NCBI GenBank assembly: GCA_015680685.1
Contig: MNCI01035103.1
Coordinates: forward strand, 48,132 to 112,131
Origin: Gnetum montanum
Taxonomy: Eukaryota > Streptophyta > Gnetopsida > Gnetales > Gnetaceae
Direction: 5' to 3'
DNA: 64,000 nucleotides
Under the pieces are notes generated by a model. It was not told the DNA's origin. It searched no databases and worked only from the letters and a program-made list of their open reading frames with translations. This document shows, one piece after another, positions 1-12,085 of the stretch (its first letter is position 1; each line of letters begins with the position of its first letter). Position numbers and translations under genes: made by a program.

Positions 1-395
1 TTTCATCTCCAAAAGTATGGAATATGTGAGATTGCTTCTCATGGATTACAATCTTTACATTTACAACGAAATTTTACCTTGAGTTTCATGGGGTGAAAGA
101 TATATGATGAAAATTGGTCATAACATGCAAAGTCTTGTTGTATTTCAAGGTAAAGTTACTATTGAGTTACTAAAAAATAACACTTTATTCTTGAAACTAG
201 TCATACTTATTCCACCTTATTAATCAACTTTGAAATAGTAAATGACTTAAGAAATATATATGACTTAGTCAAAGTAAATATTGTAGAAAAGTAAATATGT
301 TCTAAGTGATATAATGTAATGATGAAGAACAATATTAATCTTTATTATTGTTCATGCATTATATCCATGAATCCACTTAAATAAATATTCCATAC
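1..395. other. Unassigned flank left of G1a
   Basis: AT-rich sequence with no ORF, LTR end or recognisable retroelement domain. It is one side of the target into which G1a inserted; the matching right-hand side starts at 9656. I see nothing else in it. Confidence 0.5.
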
Positions 396-400
396 AAGTG

Positions 401-1261
401 TGATGAGTAGCGAGGTATCCCTATGCCCAACCATGTGAATCATAAGCATTCACGCATGATCTAGTCAAATTCCATGGATGAGATTAGTTTTACATCTAAT
501 GATATGCTTTGATCATAGTTCACTATCTTCTCACTTGGACTAGTGATAGGTTTGTCACATATGGTTTAGTCTAAAGTGAAGGCATATAATGATTGGTGTT
601 GCATAGCCCTAACCTGCTCCTAATGACAATAAAGAGATAAATTAATTAAGCTGATCAATAGTTGAAAGTAAAATCTAAACTAGCCTACATGCGATGAGTA
701 TCCATTCCTAACCATCCACACATGCCTTGGACTGTGTGTAACTACCATTGGGATTACCAAGCATACGTCACTGCGTTTACCAAACAATACACTGTTGGGT
801 TACCAAGTAATTATACTTAAGCACTTGAAATTAGTCATACTCATTCTACTTAATGATAGGAATAATAAAGAGCAATAAATGGAAATATTAAATAAGGAAA
901 ATAGTAAATAATTAAATAATTGAAAGCAATAATAAATCTAAGTGGATGTTGCAATGATGAAAGTAATCTCGATCTTTCTTTCCAGTCATGTAATGCATCC
1001 AAGTATGTCACACTCGAATAAGGATGTTGTACAATCACTTAACATCACACTACAGGCATGCATTGAGAAAAAACAAAACTTGAAATCAAAATTCTAGGGA
1101 AAAGCTATCTAAAATCTATGAACAAAGTGTCTCCCAACCATGCACCCTAGTGTGGTATTTATAGGCTAGCATGGAAGGGGTGATATTAGATACTAGACAT
1201 CAGAGGTTGTGCCCGAATATCAAATACCTAATATCATGGCCCTACAAGACATGATTTGTCA
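401..1261 (-). repeat. G1a 3' LTR
   Basis: Begins on the plus strand at TGATGAGTAGCGAGGTA and ends at ATTTGTCA, so on the minus strand it reads TGACAAAT...CTCATCA. No primer site lies to its left and a polypurine tract lies to its right, which makes it the 3' LTR. Near 1158-1165 a TATA-like box (minus strand TATAAAT) follows a cluster of GATAT-type motifs (about 1180-1240), the U3 design shared by the G1 family. Confidence 0.88.
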
Positions 1262-1280
1262 TACCCCCATGACTGAATAA
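1262..1280 (-). other. Polypurine tract of G1a
   Basis: On the minus strand this reads TCAGTCATGGGGGTA directly before the LTR start. The same sequence precedes the 3' LTR of G1d, and variants precede those of G1b, G1c and G1e. It is the expected plus-strand primer site of an LTR element. Confidence 0.8.
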
Positions 1281-1399
1281 AAACTAATCCTTAAGTTAAA
1301 CAAAATAAGGAATAAGTTCTTTAAAAATAATTGGGAAGGTATGGGGTTATTGACTAACTTACCTAAGTACACAAATTAACTCTTACATGCCATAGTGGT

Positions 1400-4175
1400 G
1401 TTTTACAAAAAAGTGGACTCAACATTACAAGACACAAAATTAGGAAAGTTCATGTAGTTTCCAAAGGTGGTGGCTATTCCATTGGCTACTTTCCTTTGTT
1501 GCCAAGCTTCTAGAATTTTTATCAATTTAAGAGCACTTGTAACTTTTCTTCCTCTATCCTTGGGCCATGTATTGTCTAGGGTACTGAATCGATCTGTGTT
1601 GGAGCTATTATATTCCATGGGCATAGTAGCTAAAAAAATAGTTTGTTTACTTTTTCATACCAGGCTGCAAACTACCATCATTCTTCCTCAAAGTCTCTAG
1701 CCTTTTCTTTTAACTCATGATGATTTGGTAATCTTCTAGCCAAGTTTAAGGCTATATCTTTTTATACATGGTAGTGGGCCTTAATCACCTTCAATTTTGA
1801 GTTTGCTACATGGAGTTTTTGTAAAGCATCTTTTTTTTTTCTACAAACTTTTTTTCATATAATGCATAGGTGGTCACTACCTACTACTCTAATTCATTTC
1901 TAGGACAACCTATTATTAACATGGCAAGGTTGCCATATCGAAGGTTAGCCAATTCCATGTATTCCTTTAAGTCCTCAATATGTAGGTCTTTATTCTTTAC
2001 TTCTACCTAATGGACAAGTGCATAACTATCTAGGTTGGGCTGCCAATCTAGATTTTGCACTAGCATGGATTTGATATGATCTTTTTCCATCTAGATTTTC
2101 TTTTCATTGATCTACTTATACATGCCAACGTGGTTCTAGAAGTGCTCTTTTAGCTTCCTATATTTCTTGATCTCATTTGGCCACGTGCTTATTTCAATTG
2201 CAGACTTTTAACAAATTGTGTGAACTTCCTCCATTGAGAGGATTCAATTCTCTCTGGCTAATCTATTAATGTTTTAGTTAACCCTCACTAATTCCACTCC
2301 CAACTATTGTACACTTTCCTCTAATATGTTCTTTTATTTTTCCACAATGGTCATCCTTACGTTATCTGAAATAAGTTCTTTATTTTCTTCTTATTGGTAC
2401 TTGATGCCTTCTTATGGGCATATTCCTAAGCATCAGTAGCTGAGGCAATCTAGACCACCTTCTTCTTTTCTTCCTTAGCAATGTTTTTTTCTTCAATCAA
2501 TTTTTTTAGCTACTTTTTTTTAAATTGATCAAGCTAGTAATGTGTGACAAACTAGGTACGATCCCTTCTTTTAGCTCTAAGAGCAGCCAGCTCTTGTTGT
2601 AAGTGTTGCACTTCTACTTCTACATGTTTCACCTTGGTTTTATCCATGACCAACTTCTCTTTGGTGGAGATGAGGTTTGATTGCACTATAGTGGCATCAC
2701 TAGGGATGTCAAACAGGGTGGTCATTACTTGTACTATCTACAAAAATCTATTCAATACATCCTAATGGACCACAAGAGTCATTAAAGTCCCAACAAGAAT
2801 TCGTGATCTTTGGTCCTAGTCAAATTTGTTGGGGGCATAACAGGCAGATTGAAAGATTCTTTGATGTGATCTATTATCACCTTTACTACACCTACCAAAT
2901 CTTGATGCTACATGATCAATACTGTGGCACCTTCTCCTATTTTAAGCATCACTTGAAAAGATTTGGTGTTACTAGAGGTTTTTCATGACCATTAGGATTC
3001 TCCTCTTAATTATAGAAAAATCTACCCCCTTGTTGGATCAAGAAGAACTATTGGCTACATAGAATCATTAATGAATCAGAAGAGGTTTGACTCATCCCTA
3101 CTTCCCCAACTTGCAGTTTCAACAATTCTTTATAAATAACTCATTGTAAGCCTATAGTCTTGTGGTGGTGGTGGATCTTATGGCTCATGATGCTTCTCAA
3201 GCTCTTGATCTATTTCTTTCTCTAGTTCCAGCTCCTTCTCTATTTCCTATTCTTCACCAAGGCCCTTCCTTGGTGTTTCAAGATTAGGTAATTCAGTAAA
3301 AGAATAATTCTAAGCCTACCAGGAAATTTCATTTTTGTATCCTAGGATTTTAGTGTGCTTAAATAGCTTCTTGATTAGGTAAGGGAAAAAAATTTTGCCT
3401 ACCTTCTTTTCTTCAATCCAATTGTGAATTTTCATGTAGTATAATTAGGGAAGATTGGCCATGTAGTTTTCCATTAACATTGCAAGCCCCTTAGCTGCAT
3501 ATGTTAAGATTCGGCTGAGCCCCTTGGTTGGAAATAGGTGATATGTGCCTATCTTGAAATAGGTCCTCTCTTCTAGAGTTAATTCATTATATGTCTTATT
3601 ATCTTTGTTGTATGCCTGCTTTAGCCATAACTTTCTAGTGTCGAGATTAGACCTTGTGGATAGATGTTCTAACTTAGCCCCCATATTTGGAAAATTTAGA
3701 GACTTTGCAATTTCTTTGACTAAGAAAGAAATAGTGACTCCACCAATGTTAACAATGGTACCTTCTTCATTGTTATGCTAGAATTGATACATCTCGCTGA
3801 GGTACCATTCACCACTATCTGAAAGAATATGTCATAATGATGATGTTAAGAGTTGTGTCCAAACTACCTCAGGAGAAAATGCCACAAACAAGCTAAAGTT
3901 CATTTCCATGATGACCATGGTCAATATGGATTTCTCCTAAATAGCTTCAAGGCATTCTAGGTACAATGTGAGGCATTGTCCTTGGATTGGAGCTTATGGT
4001 TCCATGGCGTTCCCTTTGACCAACTACCCTATAATAGAGCCTCTTGATGGATGCTGAAGGATTAGGCCTTCTATTCCTCATGCGTAACTTTCTCTCCTTG
4101 TTGACCTCTACCACCTCCTTGGAATTTGGCTACTCCTTACAATGGTATTTCTTTTCCTCCTCTTTTTAGAGCCAT
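1400..4175 (-). pseudogene. ORF2 of G1a (conserved domain + coiled coil), decayed
   Basis: Not a standard retroelement gene. The frame can be followed from an ATG at 4175 with several stops and shifts. The best preserved part (3445-3684, 79 aa) contains HLSTRSN, LWLKQAY, and TLEERTYFKIGTYHLFPTK, matched closely by G1c at 34540-34790; upstream, both share SGEWYL, YQF and EEGT. A long heptad-type coiled coil follows (about 2750-1750, e.g. VQHLQQELAALRAK near 2600). The C-terminal part near 1620 (MPMEYN.SNT) aligns with G1c near 35730. The region from ATG to that C-terminal motif is about 880 bp longer than in G1c. Position after the 3' noncoding block and before the LTR is where env-like ORFs sit in Athila-type elements, but no signal peptide or membrane segment is seen. 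Function unknown; a gag-like accessory or DNA-binding role is possible. Confidence 0.75.
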
Positions 4176-4719
4176 CTACAATCAATCAAGGCTCAAATGT
4201 TATTAAGGTATTGTTATTTATCATTAACAAGGTTATACCTTACTCATGACCTTAGTTTCATTAAGTTCTTTAGCTCATATGATTGCAGAGAAAGAAAAAA
4301 TTTTAGAAAAATGCCCAAAAAGTGTTATTCTTCTTTTATGACCCATCAAAAGTGGTTTCTTCTTTCCTATATATGGCTTATCATGATGATTATGGTCCCT
4401 TGGGTGAAAAAATTAAAGTTTTTGACATTATTACAATTCATTTCTCATTAAAATGCTTAATTTTTTTTAACATTCTTACTCTTGTAATAACGTCTAGGTG
4501 ATAGCAAATTTTCAAAAATTGATGTAAGTTTTCCATGCAAGCACCCTTTCATGACTAAACTGAACACTAAGGGTTCAAATAGGTTCAAAAAATACAAAAA
4601 TCATAGTGGTATGGAGAACAATATCACAAGTGGAAGTTGATCATATAAAGCTCTTAGTTGTAAGAGAAAATTTGAATCTCTTAGTTGCAAGTGATGAGAA
4701 TGGATTTTGAAGCATTACA

Positions 4720-4800
4720 AGGATCATATATATAGGTTTTGTTGACCTGATATTAGATATCCGATGTGGAGTTTGAATCGATATCAGCTAGTAGATATCA
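4720..4800 (-). promoter_or_regulatory. Internal promoter-like block upstream of ORF2 (G1a)
   Basis: On the plus strand there are GATAT-type motifs at 4749, 4756, 4780 and 4794, then at 4726-4734 an (AT)-rich TATA-like box read on the minus strand as TATATATGATCC. Repeated GATATC followed by a TATA box is exactly the layout of the G1 LTR U3 region. It lies about 545 bp upstream of the ORF2 ATG. Promoter activity is inferred from this resemblance. Confidence 0.6.
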
Positions 4801-4829
4801 AGATGCTTGAATTTGCATTTAATGAGGGT

Positions 4830-6690
4830 AATTAGCATGGAAATGAAGTTCTAAGATTGGTTGGAATATTTTAGGTTAGGTCCATAGTTCTAGGGTAAGT
4901 AGGAAATTAGTTTTAGGCACTAAAAGTGTTAAAAGATGGAGTTGTCAACATTAAAAGCTTTAGAAGATGCAAGAAAAGGGGCATTAGAACTATCGTATGA
5001 AATAGATTAATTAAATGATAATGGAAAGCATGAAATTTAATTATTATGTACTTAGAATGTTAAGAATAAGGTGGTTGTGTCAAACAAGTATAGGTTACAA
5101 TAGTTACACAAGTGGATCCTCCCCAAAGTAGGCTCCAGCCCAAACTACCCTTGTGTAACCACACCTAAAAATGTTCGTAAGCACTAAAGGATTTGAATGT
5201 AATGCATACTTATGAAATAAAACACACATGTTAAAACTACCAATTTAAGAAAATAATTCTATGTTACAAAAAATCATAGGTTAGGATCATATGGACAACA
5301 AGATGAGATGGACTATAGATAGGATTATAAGAATTGGGACATGAAGTATGTTATCATAGGCATAATGAATCCTTGTGTGTTATTAATGATTAAGTAATCA
5401 TTAACCCTTCTTTCTAAGATTTAAACCAAGTCCAAACCAAATTTAGCGACATCACATTATTTCATCACTTCATTGAACAACCATAATACTACCATGGTTG
5501 CAAGGAGTAACATTACTTGTCATTTTATCCATGGGAGAAGCTTATTTATGGCACTTTGTTTGTTTTTCTTTTTTCTTGATGTCTAAAAAGCCACCAACCT
5601 TTAGGCATGGGTAACATGTCTTTCTAGTGGAACCCTTAGAAATTTATTCAATTCCCTTTTATGTTACTCTTACTCCCATTTTTTGTTAGATCTACAAGCA
5701 TATAATTACAATTGAAGCAACATGATAGAACATACAAAAGTAGTCAAAGAGAATCCACAAATCCCCTTGGTGTCACACCCTTCACATTCCCCCTTGGTTC
5801 TTCACTTTTCTGTCTAGGCACAATGATTATAAATTTATTTTTAGTTTTGATGATAAAGAAGAATATCATTATAACTAGGGTATGAACCTCTTATTAATGG
5901 AATGGATGGACTGATGATGTGGCCTCACTATTCAAATAATCAGTCCCTCATGACTTGACAACATAGAGAAAACCTCATCTAAATGGACTATATGATAGTT
6001 TTATTCACAATCAAGGTTACTAAAAAAGGAAATGAAAACAAAATGTGGAAAAAGTTGAAAATGAAAGGAAAAATTGTATCAAGAAATAAGAAAATGATAA
6101 AAAATTGTAAAATAAAAAAATGAAAAACACCTATTAATTCTAAAGGTTAGAATAGGGTGTTTCTCCCATGACTAAGTGTTTGACCATTGTAAGAATTAAT
6201 AACTAGATAGGCAGGCTTCATGCATGTATAAAACACTCTTAACCTTTCATTTTCAAGCCACTAGGTGTCTCTTGGTTTAGTTGCAACCACATAGGCAAGT
6301 TTCTATTCACACACTTGGTAGATAAATGTATGGTGGGTTAGAGTATGAGCTATGTTAATGTTATAGATATCTAACCCATGATTTCACTCTTGATCATGAT
6401 TTGGTATGCATGGATTCATTTGTCTCCCCACACTACTAAATTTATTGCTTCTATTAGATGTTGGAGTAATAATGGATGGTGGTCCTTAAATAGGTGCAAA
6501 GGGCATTGATTGTGAAAGGGAGGGCATTGCACTAGATTAACATTATGATGGTTCATGTGATGTGGTAGCTCCATGAGTGTTGCACTTTCACCTAGGAGCT
6601 ATCCTAAAGAAAGGACATTTTCAAGTTTGTGGTGGAGACCTACTAGTATCAGCATGTCTATGCGCATTTGCAACACAAGTGGCATGTGTT
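4830..6690 (-). other. 3' noncoding region of G1a
   Basis: No protein-coding signal. On the minus strand it corresponds to 32050-33400 of G1c: for example the stretch around 5580-5640 (CCTAAAGGTTGGTGGC on the minus strand) is near-identical to 32579-32594. The family motif lies at 5112-5128. Confidence 0.65.
5112..5128 (-). other. Conserved 17-nt G1 motif (copy 1)
   Basis: Minus strand reads CTTTGGGGAGGATCCAC. Copies are found in all five G1 elements (18718 +, 33128 +, 50819 +, 55541 -), in otherwise strongly diverged noncoding sequence. The purine-rich core GGGGAGGA suggests an internal polypurine tract or an RNA signal; role unproven. Confidence 0.65.
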
Positions 6691-6699
6691 TGTTGATGT

Positions 6700-8750
6700 T
6701 GTGATGCTGAACCTTCTTATGTTGCTGGCAGTGGCATATGATGGGGTGGAGTATGAGAATGCCAAGGATAGGATGGAGGGTAAGAGGTGTGAGGTGGTGA
6801 TCCTTTAGGGGATGTCATGGGTTGATGGTACTTGGGAGAGTGATAGTAGCAATTTGAAGTAGAGGATGTAGAACTAGTTGGGGAAATAGGTCTTTGAACA
6901 TAATAACCTTACAGGTTTGGCTCATAGTAAGGGTAGGGATGGTTTGATGGTGATCTCCCCCATGACTATGATTTTTTCCACTACAATTGATGACAGTGTT
7001 GAGGCTGGTAATAAGTCCCCTAGGATAGTATGATTTCTTGTGGGACTGTCAATAATTACTGTGTGGAGAAGGAAATTTCTTAAGCATGTGATTTTGTAAG
7101 AATTTATGATTTAATGCAAAATCCAAATACTCATGTAGATGTCACATGACTTGGGAATGATCCTTTAGGTGGTCATATATGCAAATGTCACATCCATCAT
7201 CTTCATCCATGGATGAGTCTATAGCCTCACTTCCTTTAGCCATGTTCCTTGTTTGCCAATAAGTGTTCCTAGTTATTTCTTGATTTTACTTCTTCCATTT
7301 TTTGTGATCACTTGGTTTTTTTTTTTTTTTTTTTTTTGCATTACCTTCTCCTCTACTATTTCTACAAAATTTGTAACTTTCTCATTTATCCACTCTGACA
7401 CCCTATCAAACTTACTTCTAGTTCATCAAGACCTTTCTACAAAGGTTTGCTAAACAATCATCCTATCAAGAGCTACCTCTTTCTCCTTACCATAGATATG
7501 GACCTCCTTTTTCTTGAAGAGTTGGGTCCCAATGATATTTCTAAAAATTCTCCCATTTTCATAGCTCTCCTTCTTCTTTCTCCACATACTCGATTAGCTT
7601 TTAGATCTAATGCGTTCATAGCCCATATAATTAACCCTTTGCATACATCCAAAGGGTCTCCCTTATTTTAATAGAAAGTCCATCTATGATGTGGAAAAGC
7701 TAATTTTCTTTAGAGAAACCATGCCCTATGCATCTATTCCATAAAAAATAATATCTATCTAAGGCCATGTCCAAGGGATCATATTATTCTTATCTCCATT
7801 CTTCGATATGTCTCCTCATGTTGGACACCCTCACATAGGTTTGGTATCTCTTATTGAAGAGTTGTAGTAATGTGGACCGCCATTGAACTGAATTTGATTT
7901 CAACAATCTATACCACACTTTGGCTCTATCGATTACTATCCTAGGAAAGAGCTTAAGCTTTTTCCATCTGCTTTCAATGTTTTATGAGGCACAAGCATCA
8001 TGGAGGGCTTGTAGATGATGTTGTAGATTTGAATCATAGCCTATTATAAGTTTAGGGATATTATTCATATCAAACTTGGGTAGGTGAATTTCTTATGATG
8101 TATATGGGGTATCTTAACTACCTCTATGATTTGCATTAAGCTCTTATTGACCAAAAATGATTCATCATAATCAGACATGTTGTGATGGAAATTTCTATTT
8201 CTATTCATTTGATTGTGATCATTTTATCTATGTTTATATTGATGTCTTTGGTTTTTCCCATGGGTTAAATTTTTGTTTTTATTCTAATCCCATAATAGAG
8301 CTATGTCTCTATACCTACATTCATCCTCATTAGAACTAGACATTGAAGAGGAAGAGGAAGATGAAGAACTGGGAGGGTTGTCATGGTTTCTATAGTATTC
8401 TCTAGAGTTCCTTGATTTACCATTTCTAAATTTTGAGGAGGTCTTAGGCCTTGAGGCCTTCCCTGACATAGGACTTACTTCATCTCCTCTAGGATTATCT
8501 ACTTTTGGTGAATGTAGTCTTTAAGTGTCATCAAGGTGGTCATGAACATATGAAACCCCTACATAAGGTTGGTCACTCTAATTTTATTCAACATATATCT
8601 CATTAGTTCTCTAATGAATTTTTTTAGTATATAATGCATTATCGCTTTCTTGTAAAACAGGCATTGTTGTTGTTTTATGATGTGTGTGACTTAATATTTT
8701 CTAAAATATATATCATTAATGCATTTACAATGATCTTGTATGACATAACT
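6700..8750 (-). pseudogene. gag: Decayed gag of G1a
   Basis: Minus-strand remnant of the structural protein. From 5' to 3': a Ser/Arg/Asn-rich segment (8284-8469) with a run of nine serines; a capsid-like region (about 8060-7600) aligning with the better preserved gag of G1c and G1d (motif order: PxF.GG.., F.DA.AW.N, L.LFP.TL, WYRS, F..RYQT, hydrophobic GL..ET); a basic/acidic coiled segment; the family Cys/His cluster near 7190-7130 (CDIC.YDH); and a Pro/His/Tyr-rich tail to about 6700. Numerous stops and shifts; not translatable. Confidence 0.75.
7316..7337. repeat. Poly-T run
   Basis: An uninterrupted run of 22 T inside the decayed gag of G1a, corresponding to a lysine-rich stretch on the minus strand. 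Probably slippage expansion after the element died. Confidence 0.9.
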
Positions 8751-8770
8751 AATCTAGATAACTAGCACCA

Positions 8771-8790
8771 TCCCTAGAAATGGTACCACT
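8771..8790 (-). other. Degenerate tRNA-Asp primer-binding site (G1a)
   Basis: Minus strand AGTGGTACCATTTCTAGGGA, at the inner edge of the right LTR. It is a decayed version of the better preserved site in G1d (TGGCACCGTTGCTAGGGA), itself complementary to the 3' end of plant tRNA-Asp. Confidence 0.7.
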
Positions 8791-8792
8791 AA

Positions 8793-9650
8793 TAAGCGAT
8801 GAGGTACCCCTACATCCAACCATAGAAATCACAATTGTTCATGCATGATCTGGTCAAATTCCATGAATGGGACTAGTTATGCATCTAAATTATTATGCTT
8901 TGATTGTAGTTTGTTATCTTCCCACTTAGACCAGTGGTAGCTTTGTCACATATGGTTTAGTCTGAAGTGAGGCATATGATGATTAGTGTTTCCTAGCCCT
9001 AAGCTACTCCTAATGATAATAAATAGATAAATTAATTAAGCTATTCAATAGTGAAAAGTAAAATCTAAACTAGCCTATGTATGATGAGTATCCATTCTTA
9101 ACCATCTACACATACCTTGGACTTCATGTAACTACTACTAGGATTACCAAGTGTACACTACTAAGCTTACCAAACGATACATTGCTGGGTTACCACGTAA
9201 TTATACTTAATTGCTTGGAATTAATCATACTCATTTCACTAATGGTAAGAATAATAGAGAGCAATAAATGGAAACATTAACTAAGAAAAATAATAAATAA
9301 TTAAACAATTGAAAAGAATAATAAATCTACATGGATGTTGCAATGATGAAAGGAATCTCAATCTTTATTTTCATTCATGTAGCACATCCACGTATGTCAC
9401 ACTCAAATAAGGATGTCATACAATCACTTAACATCACATTGCTAGCATGCACTAAAAGAAAACAGAACTTAAAATCAAAAATCTACAAAAAAAGCTATCT
9501 AAAATCTATCAACAAACTATCTACCAACTATGCACCCTAGTATGACATTTATAGGCTAGCACAAAAGGGGGATATCAAAAGCCCAAAATTGGAGGTTGTG
9601 CCCCAATATCATATCCCCTATATCGTGGTGCTGCAAAACATGACTCATCA
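8793..9650 (-). repeat. G1a 5' LTR
   Basis: Aligns along its length with 401-1261. The right end ACTCATCA on the plus strand gives the canonical TGATGAGT start on the minus strand, followed outward by the TSD copy AAGTG. Its left end has lost a few bases of the TGATGAG terminus. Confidence 0.85.
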
Positions 9651-9820
9651 AAGTGTAATTTACCATATCGCAGACATTTAAAATTAACTCTAACTTTGAC
9701 AAAATAAACTACAAGAATTTTGCTAAGTGTTAGGCCTAAACTTATTTTTGATGCAATGGTAGGATTTATAGGCATTGATAAAATATCAAATAAGGAAATT
9801 GTGTCGATGTAAGAAAAGAA

Positions 9821-9859
9821 TCAAATATTTTGATCTTACTATTTTTTAATTACTAAAAA
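9821..9859. repeat. Left flank repeat of the 23-bp array
   Basis: Starts TCAAATATTTTGATCTTACT. A second copy at 11773-11812 starts TCAAATATCTTTATCTTACT; the two agree at about 33 of 38 positions and bracket the minisatellite as a direct repeat. Confidence 0.75.
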
Positions 9860-9861
9860 TA

Positions 9862-11768
9862 GTTTTCTATGTATCTTTGAAGAACCTTTTCATTGTATCT
9901 TGAAGAATCATTTTTTGGTATCTCAAAGAACCATTTTCTAGTATCTTAAAGAACTATTTTCTAGTATATTGAAGAACATTTCTTTGGTATCTCAAAGAAT
10001 GATTTTTTAGTATTTCAAATAACATTTTTCTGATATCTTCAAGAACATTTTTTTACTAGTATCTTAAAGAACCTTTTTTCTCATATCTCGAAAAATCTTT
10101 TTATGGTATCTTGAAATATCATTTTTTTGGTATCTCAAAGAATCATTTTCTACAATCTCAAAAAATCATTCTCTTGTATCTTGAAGAACCCTTTTCTTAT
10201 ATTTCAAAGGACCTATTTCTGTTATCTTGAAGAATCATTTTCTTATATCATGACAAACCTTTTTCTATTATCTTTGAATAATCATTTTTTTGTATCATGA
10301 CGAACCATTTTTCTAATATTTCAAAGAACCTTTTTTTGGTATCTTAAAGAACCTATTTTCTGGCATTTACAAAAGAATAGTTTTCTAGTATCTTGAAAAA
10401 CCATTTTCACATATCTCTAAAAATCATTTTCTAGATATCTTTGAAGAACCTTTTTCTAGTATGTCAAATAAATATTTTTTGATATCTCGAAGAACAATTT
10501 TTTTAGTGTCTCAAAGAACCTTTTTCTTTGTATCTCAAAAAACCATTTTCTAGTATCTTGAAGAATAATTTTTTAGTGTTTTTAAGAACCTTTATTTGGT
10601 ATCTCAAAAATTTATTTGATATCTCAAAGAACATTTTTTTCTAGTATCTTGAAGAACCTATTTTCTAGTATTTTGAAGAACTTTTCTCTAGTATCTCAGA
10701 ATATCATTTTTGTGGTATCTCAAAAAACCATATTATGATATCTCAAAGAACACTTTTCATGTATCTTGAAGAACCTTTTTCTAGTATTTTAAAGGTTGTT
10801 TTTCTAGTATCTCAAAAAATCACTTTCTAGTATCTTGAAGAACGGATCTCTAGTATGTTCAAAAAACCATTTTCTTATATCTTGATGAATCATTTTTATA
10901 GTATATCGAAGAAAATTTTTTAAGTATCTCTAAGAGTAATTTTTTAGTATCTCAAAGAACCTTTTTTCTAGTATCTTTAAAAGAACTATTTTCTGTTATC
11001 TTGAAGAACCATTTTCTCGTATCTCAATAAAACATTTTTTAGGTATCTTTGATGAACCTATTTTTGGTATCTCAGAAGAACCTATTTTTTGTATCTTAAA
11101 GAATCATGTTTTGATCTCTTGAAGAGTCATTTTTCTAATATCTTAAAGAACCTTTTTTAAATATCTCAAAAAACCTTTTTCTAGTATCTTGAAGTACTAT
11201 TTTTTGATATCTCGAACAACCATTTTCTAGTATTTCAAAGACTCATTTTCTTGTATTTTGCAAAACCATTGTATAGTATCTCATAGAAGTGTTTTTCGGT
11301 ACCTCAAATAATCATTTTTCTAGTATCTCAAAGAACCTTTTTTGGTATCTTAAATAACATTTTTTTAGTATCTTGAAGAATCATTTTTTAATATCTCAAA
11401 AAATCATTTTCTATTATCTTGAAGAACTATTTTTTAGTATTTCAAAGAACCATTTTCTAGTATATCAAAAAACATTTTTTTGGTATCTTGAAAAATCATT
11501 TTTTGGTATCTCAAAAAAAAATTTTCTGGTATTTCAAAAAATCATTTTCTGGTATTTCAAAGAATCATTTTTTTGGTATGATAAAGAACTATTTTTTAGT
11601 ATCACAAAAAAACATTTTTTGGTATCTCGTAGAATCATTTTTTGATATCTTGAAGAATCCTGTTCTGATATCTCAAATAATGTTTTTATTATATTTCAAA
11701 GATACATTTTTTGGTATCTTAAAGAACATTTTTCTGGTATCTTGAAGAACCATGTTCTCATATCTTGA
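9862..11768. repeat. Degenerate ~23-bp minisatellite, about 80 units
   Basis: Tandem units of the form GGTATCTCAAAGAACCATTTT plus one or two bases, usually 23 bp (for example five consecutive 23-mers around 11527-11640) with 1-3 bp indels. Units vary by point changes, mainly in the second half, so the array is old. Apparent reading frames of 85-90 codons in it are by-products of the unit having few stop codons. It sits directly upstream of the gag remnant of G1b, where a 5' leader or LTR would be expected, and is bounded by a direct repeat. Confidence 0.9.
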
Positions 11769-11772
11769 GATA

Positions 11773-11812
11773 TCAAATATCTTTATCTTACTATTTTTGT
11801 AATCACTAAAGA
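11773..11812. repeat. Right flank repeat of the 23-bp array
   Basis: Partner of 9821-9859; see that entry. It abuts the 5' edge of recognisable G1b sequence. Confidence 0.75.
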
Positions 11813-12085
11813 AGGATCCATAATTTCCATCAGTACAATCTCAACACCAAGGTCCTCCTACCTTCATCAAGAATGATAAAACTTATCAATAGTTATGTTC
11901 AATCTTGGAAAATAATCGAGGTGAGGGGAGAACTAGTTTCACAACATAGAGAACCTTAAGGATGAGGTCTCCAAACTATTCACCAAGATAGCAACCAAGA
12001 GGCCAAATGAGAAGAACAAGTTGGCACCATTATCCTAATTCTCCACTTTCACCATCCTCATTGTCAAACTCTAACAAGAGGAAAC

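Larger units (their letters stand above)
401..9650 (-). mobile_element. G1a: pol-less Ty3/gypsy-type element (gag + ORF2)
   Basis: Seen: two LTRs of about 860 bp in the same orientation (401-1261 and 8793-9650), a degenerate primer site inside the right LTR, a polypurine tract inside the left LTR, and identical 5-bp flanks AAGTG at 396-400 and 9651-9655, which is a target-site duplication. On the minus strand the order is LTR, primer site, gag, noncoding region, internal promoter-like block, ORF2, polypurine tract, LTR. No protease, reverse transcriptase, RNase H or integrase remnant is visible between the LTRs. G1c has the same architecture at an independent site, so the missing pol is a family trait rather than a local deletion. 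It must have been mobilised in trans (inference). Confidence 0.9.

Noticed and set aside
11373-11745. Two overlapping open frames of 85-90 codons rich in Phe/Lys/Ser
   Set aside because: They are translations of the 23-bp minisatellite; the unit has few stops and the frame cycles through it. No start context or homology.
9862-11768. Regular short repeats resembling a CRISPR array
   Set aside because: Units are directly adjacent with no unique spacers, are degenerate, and lie in a plant genome.
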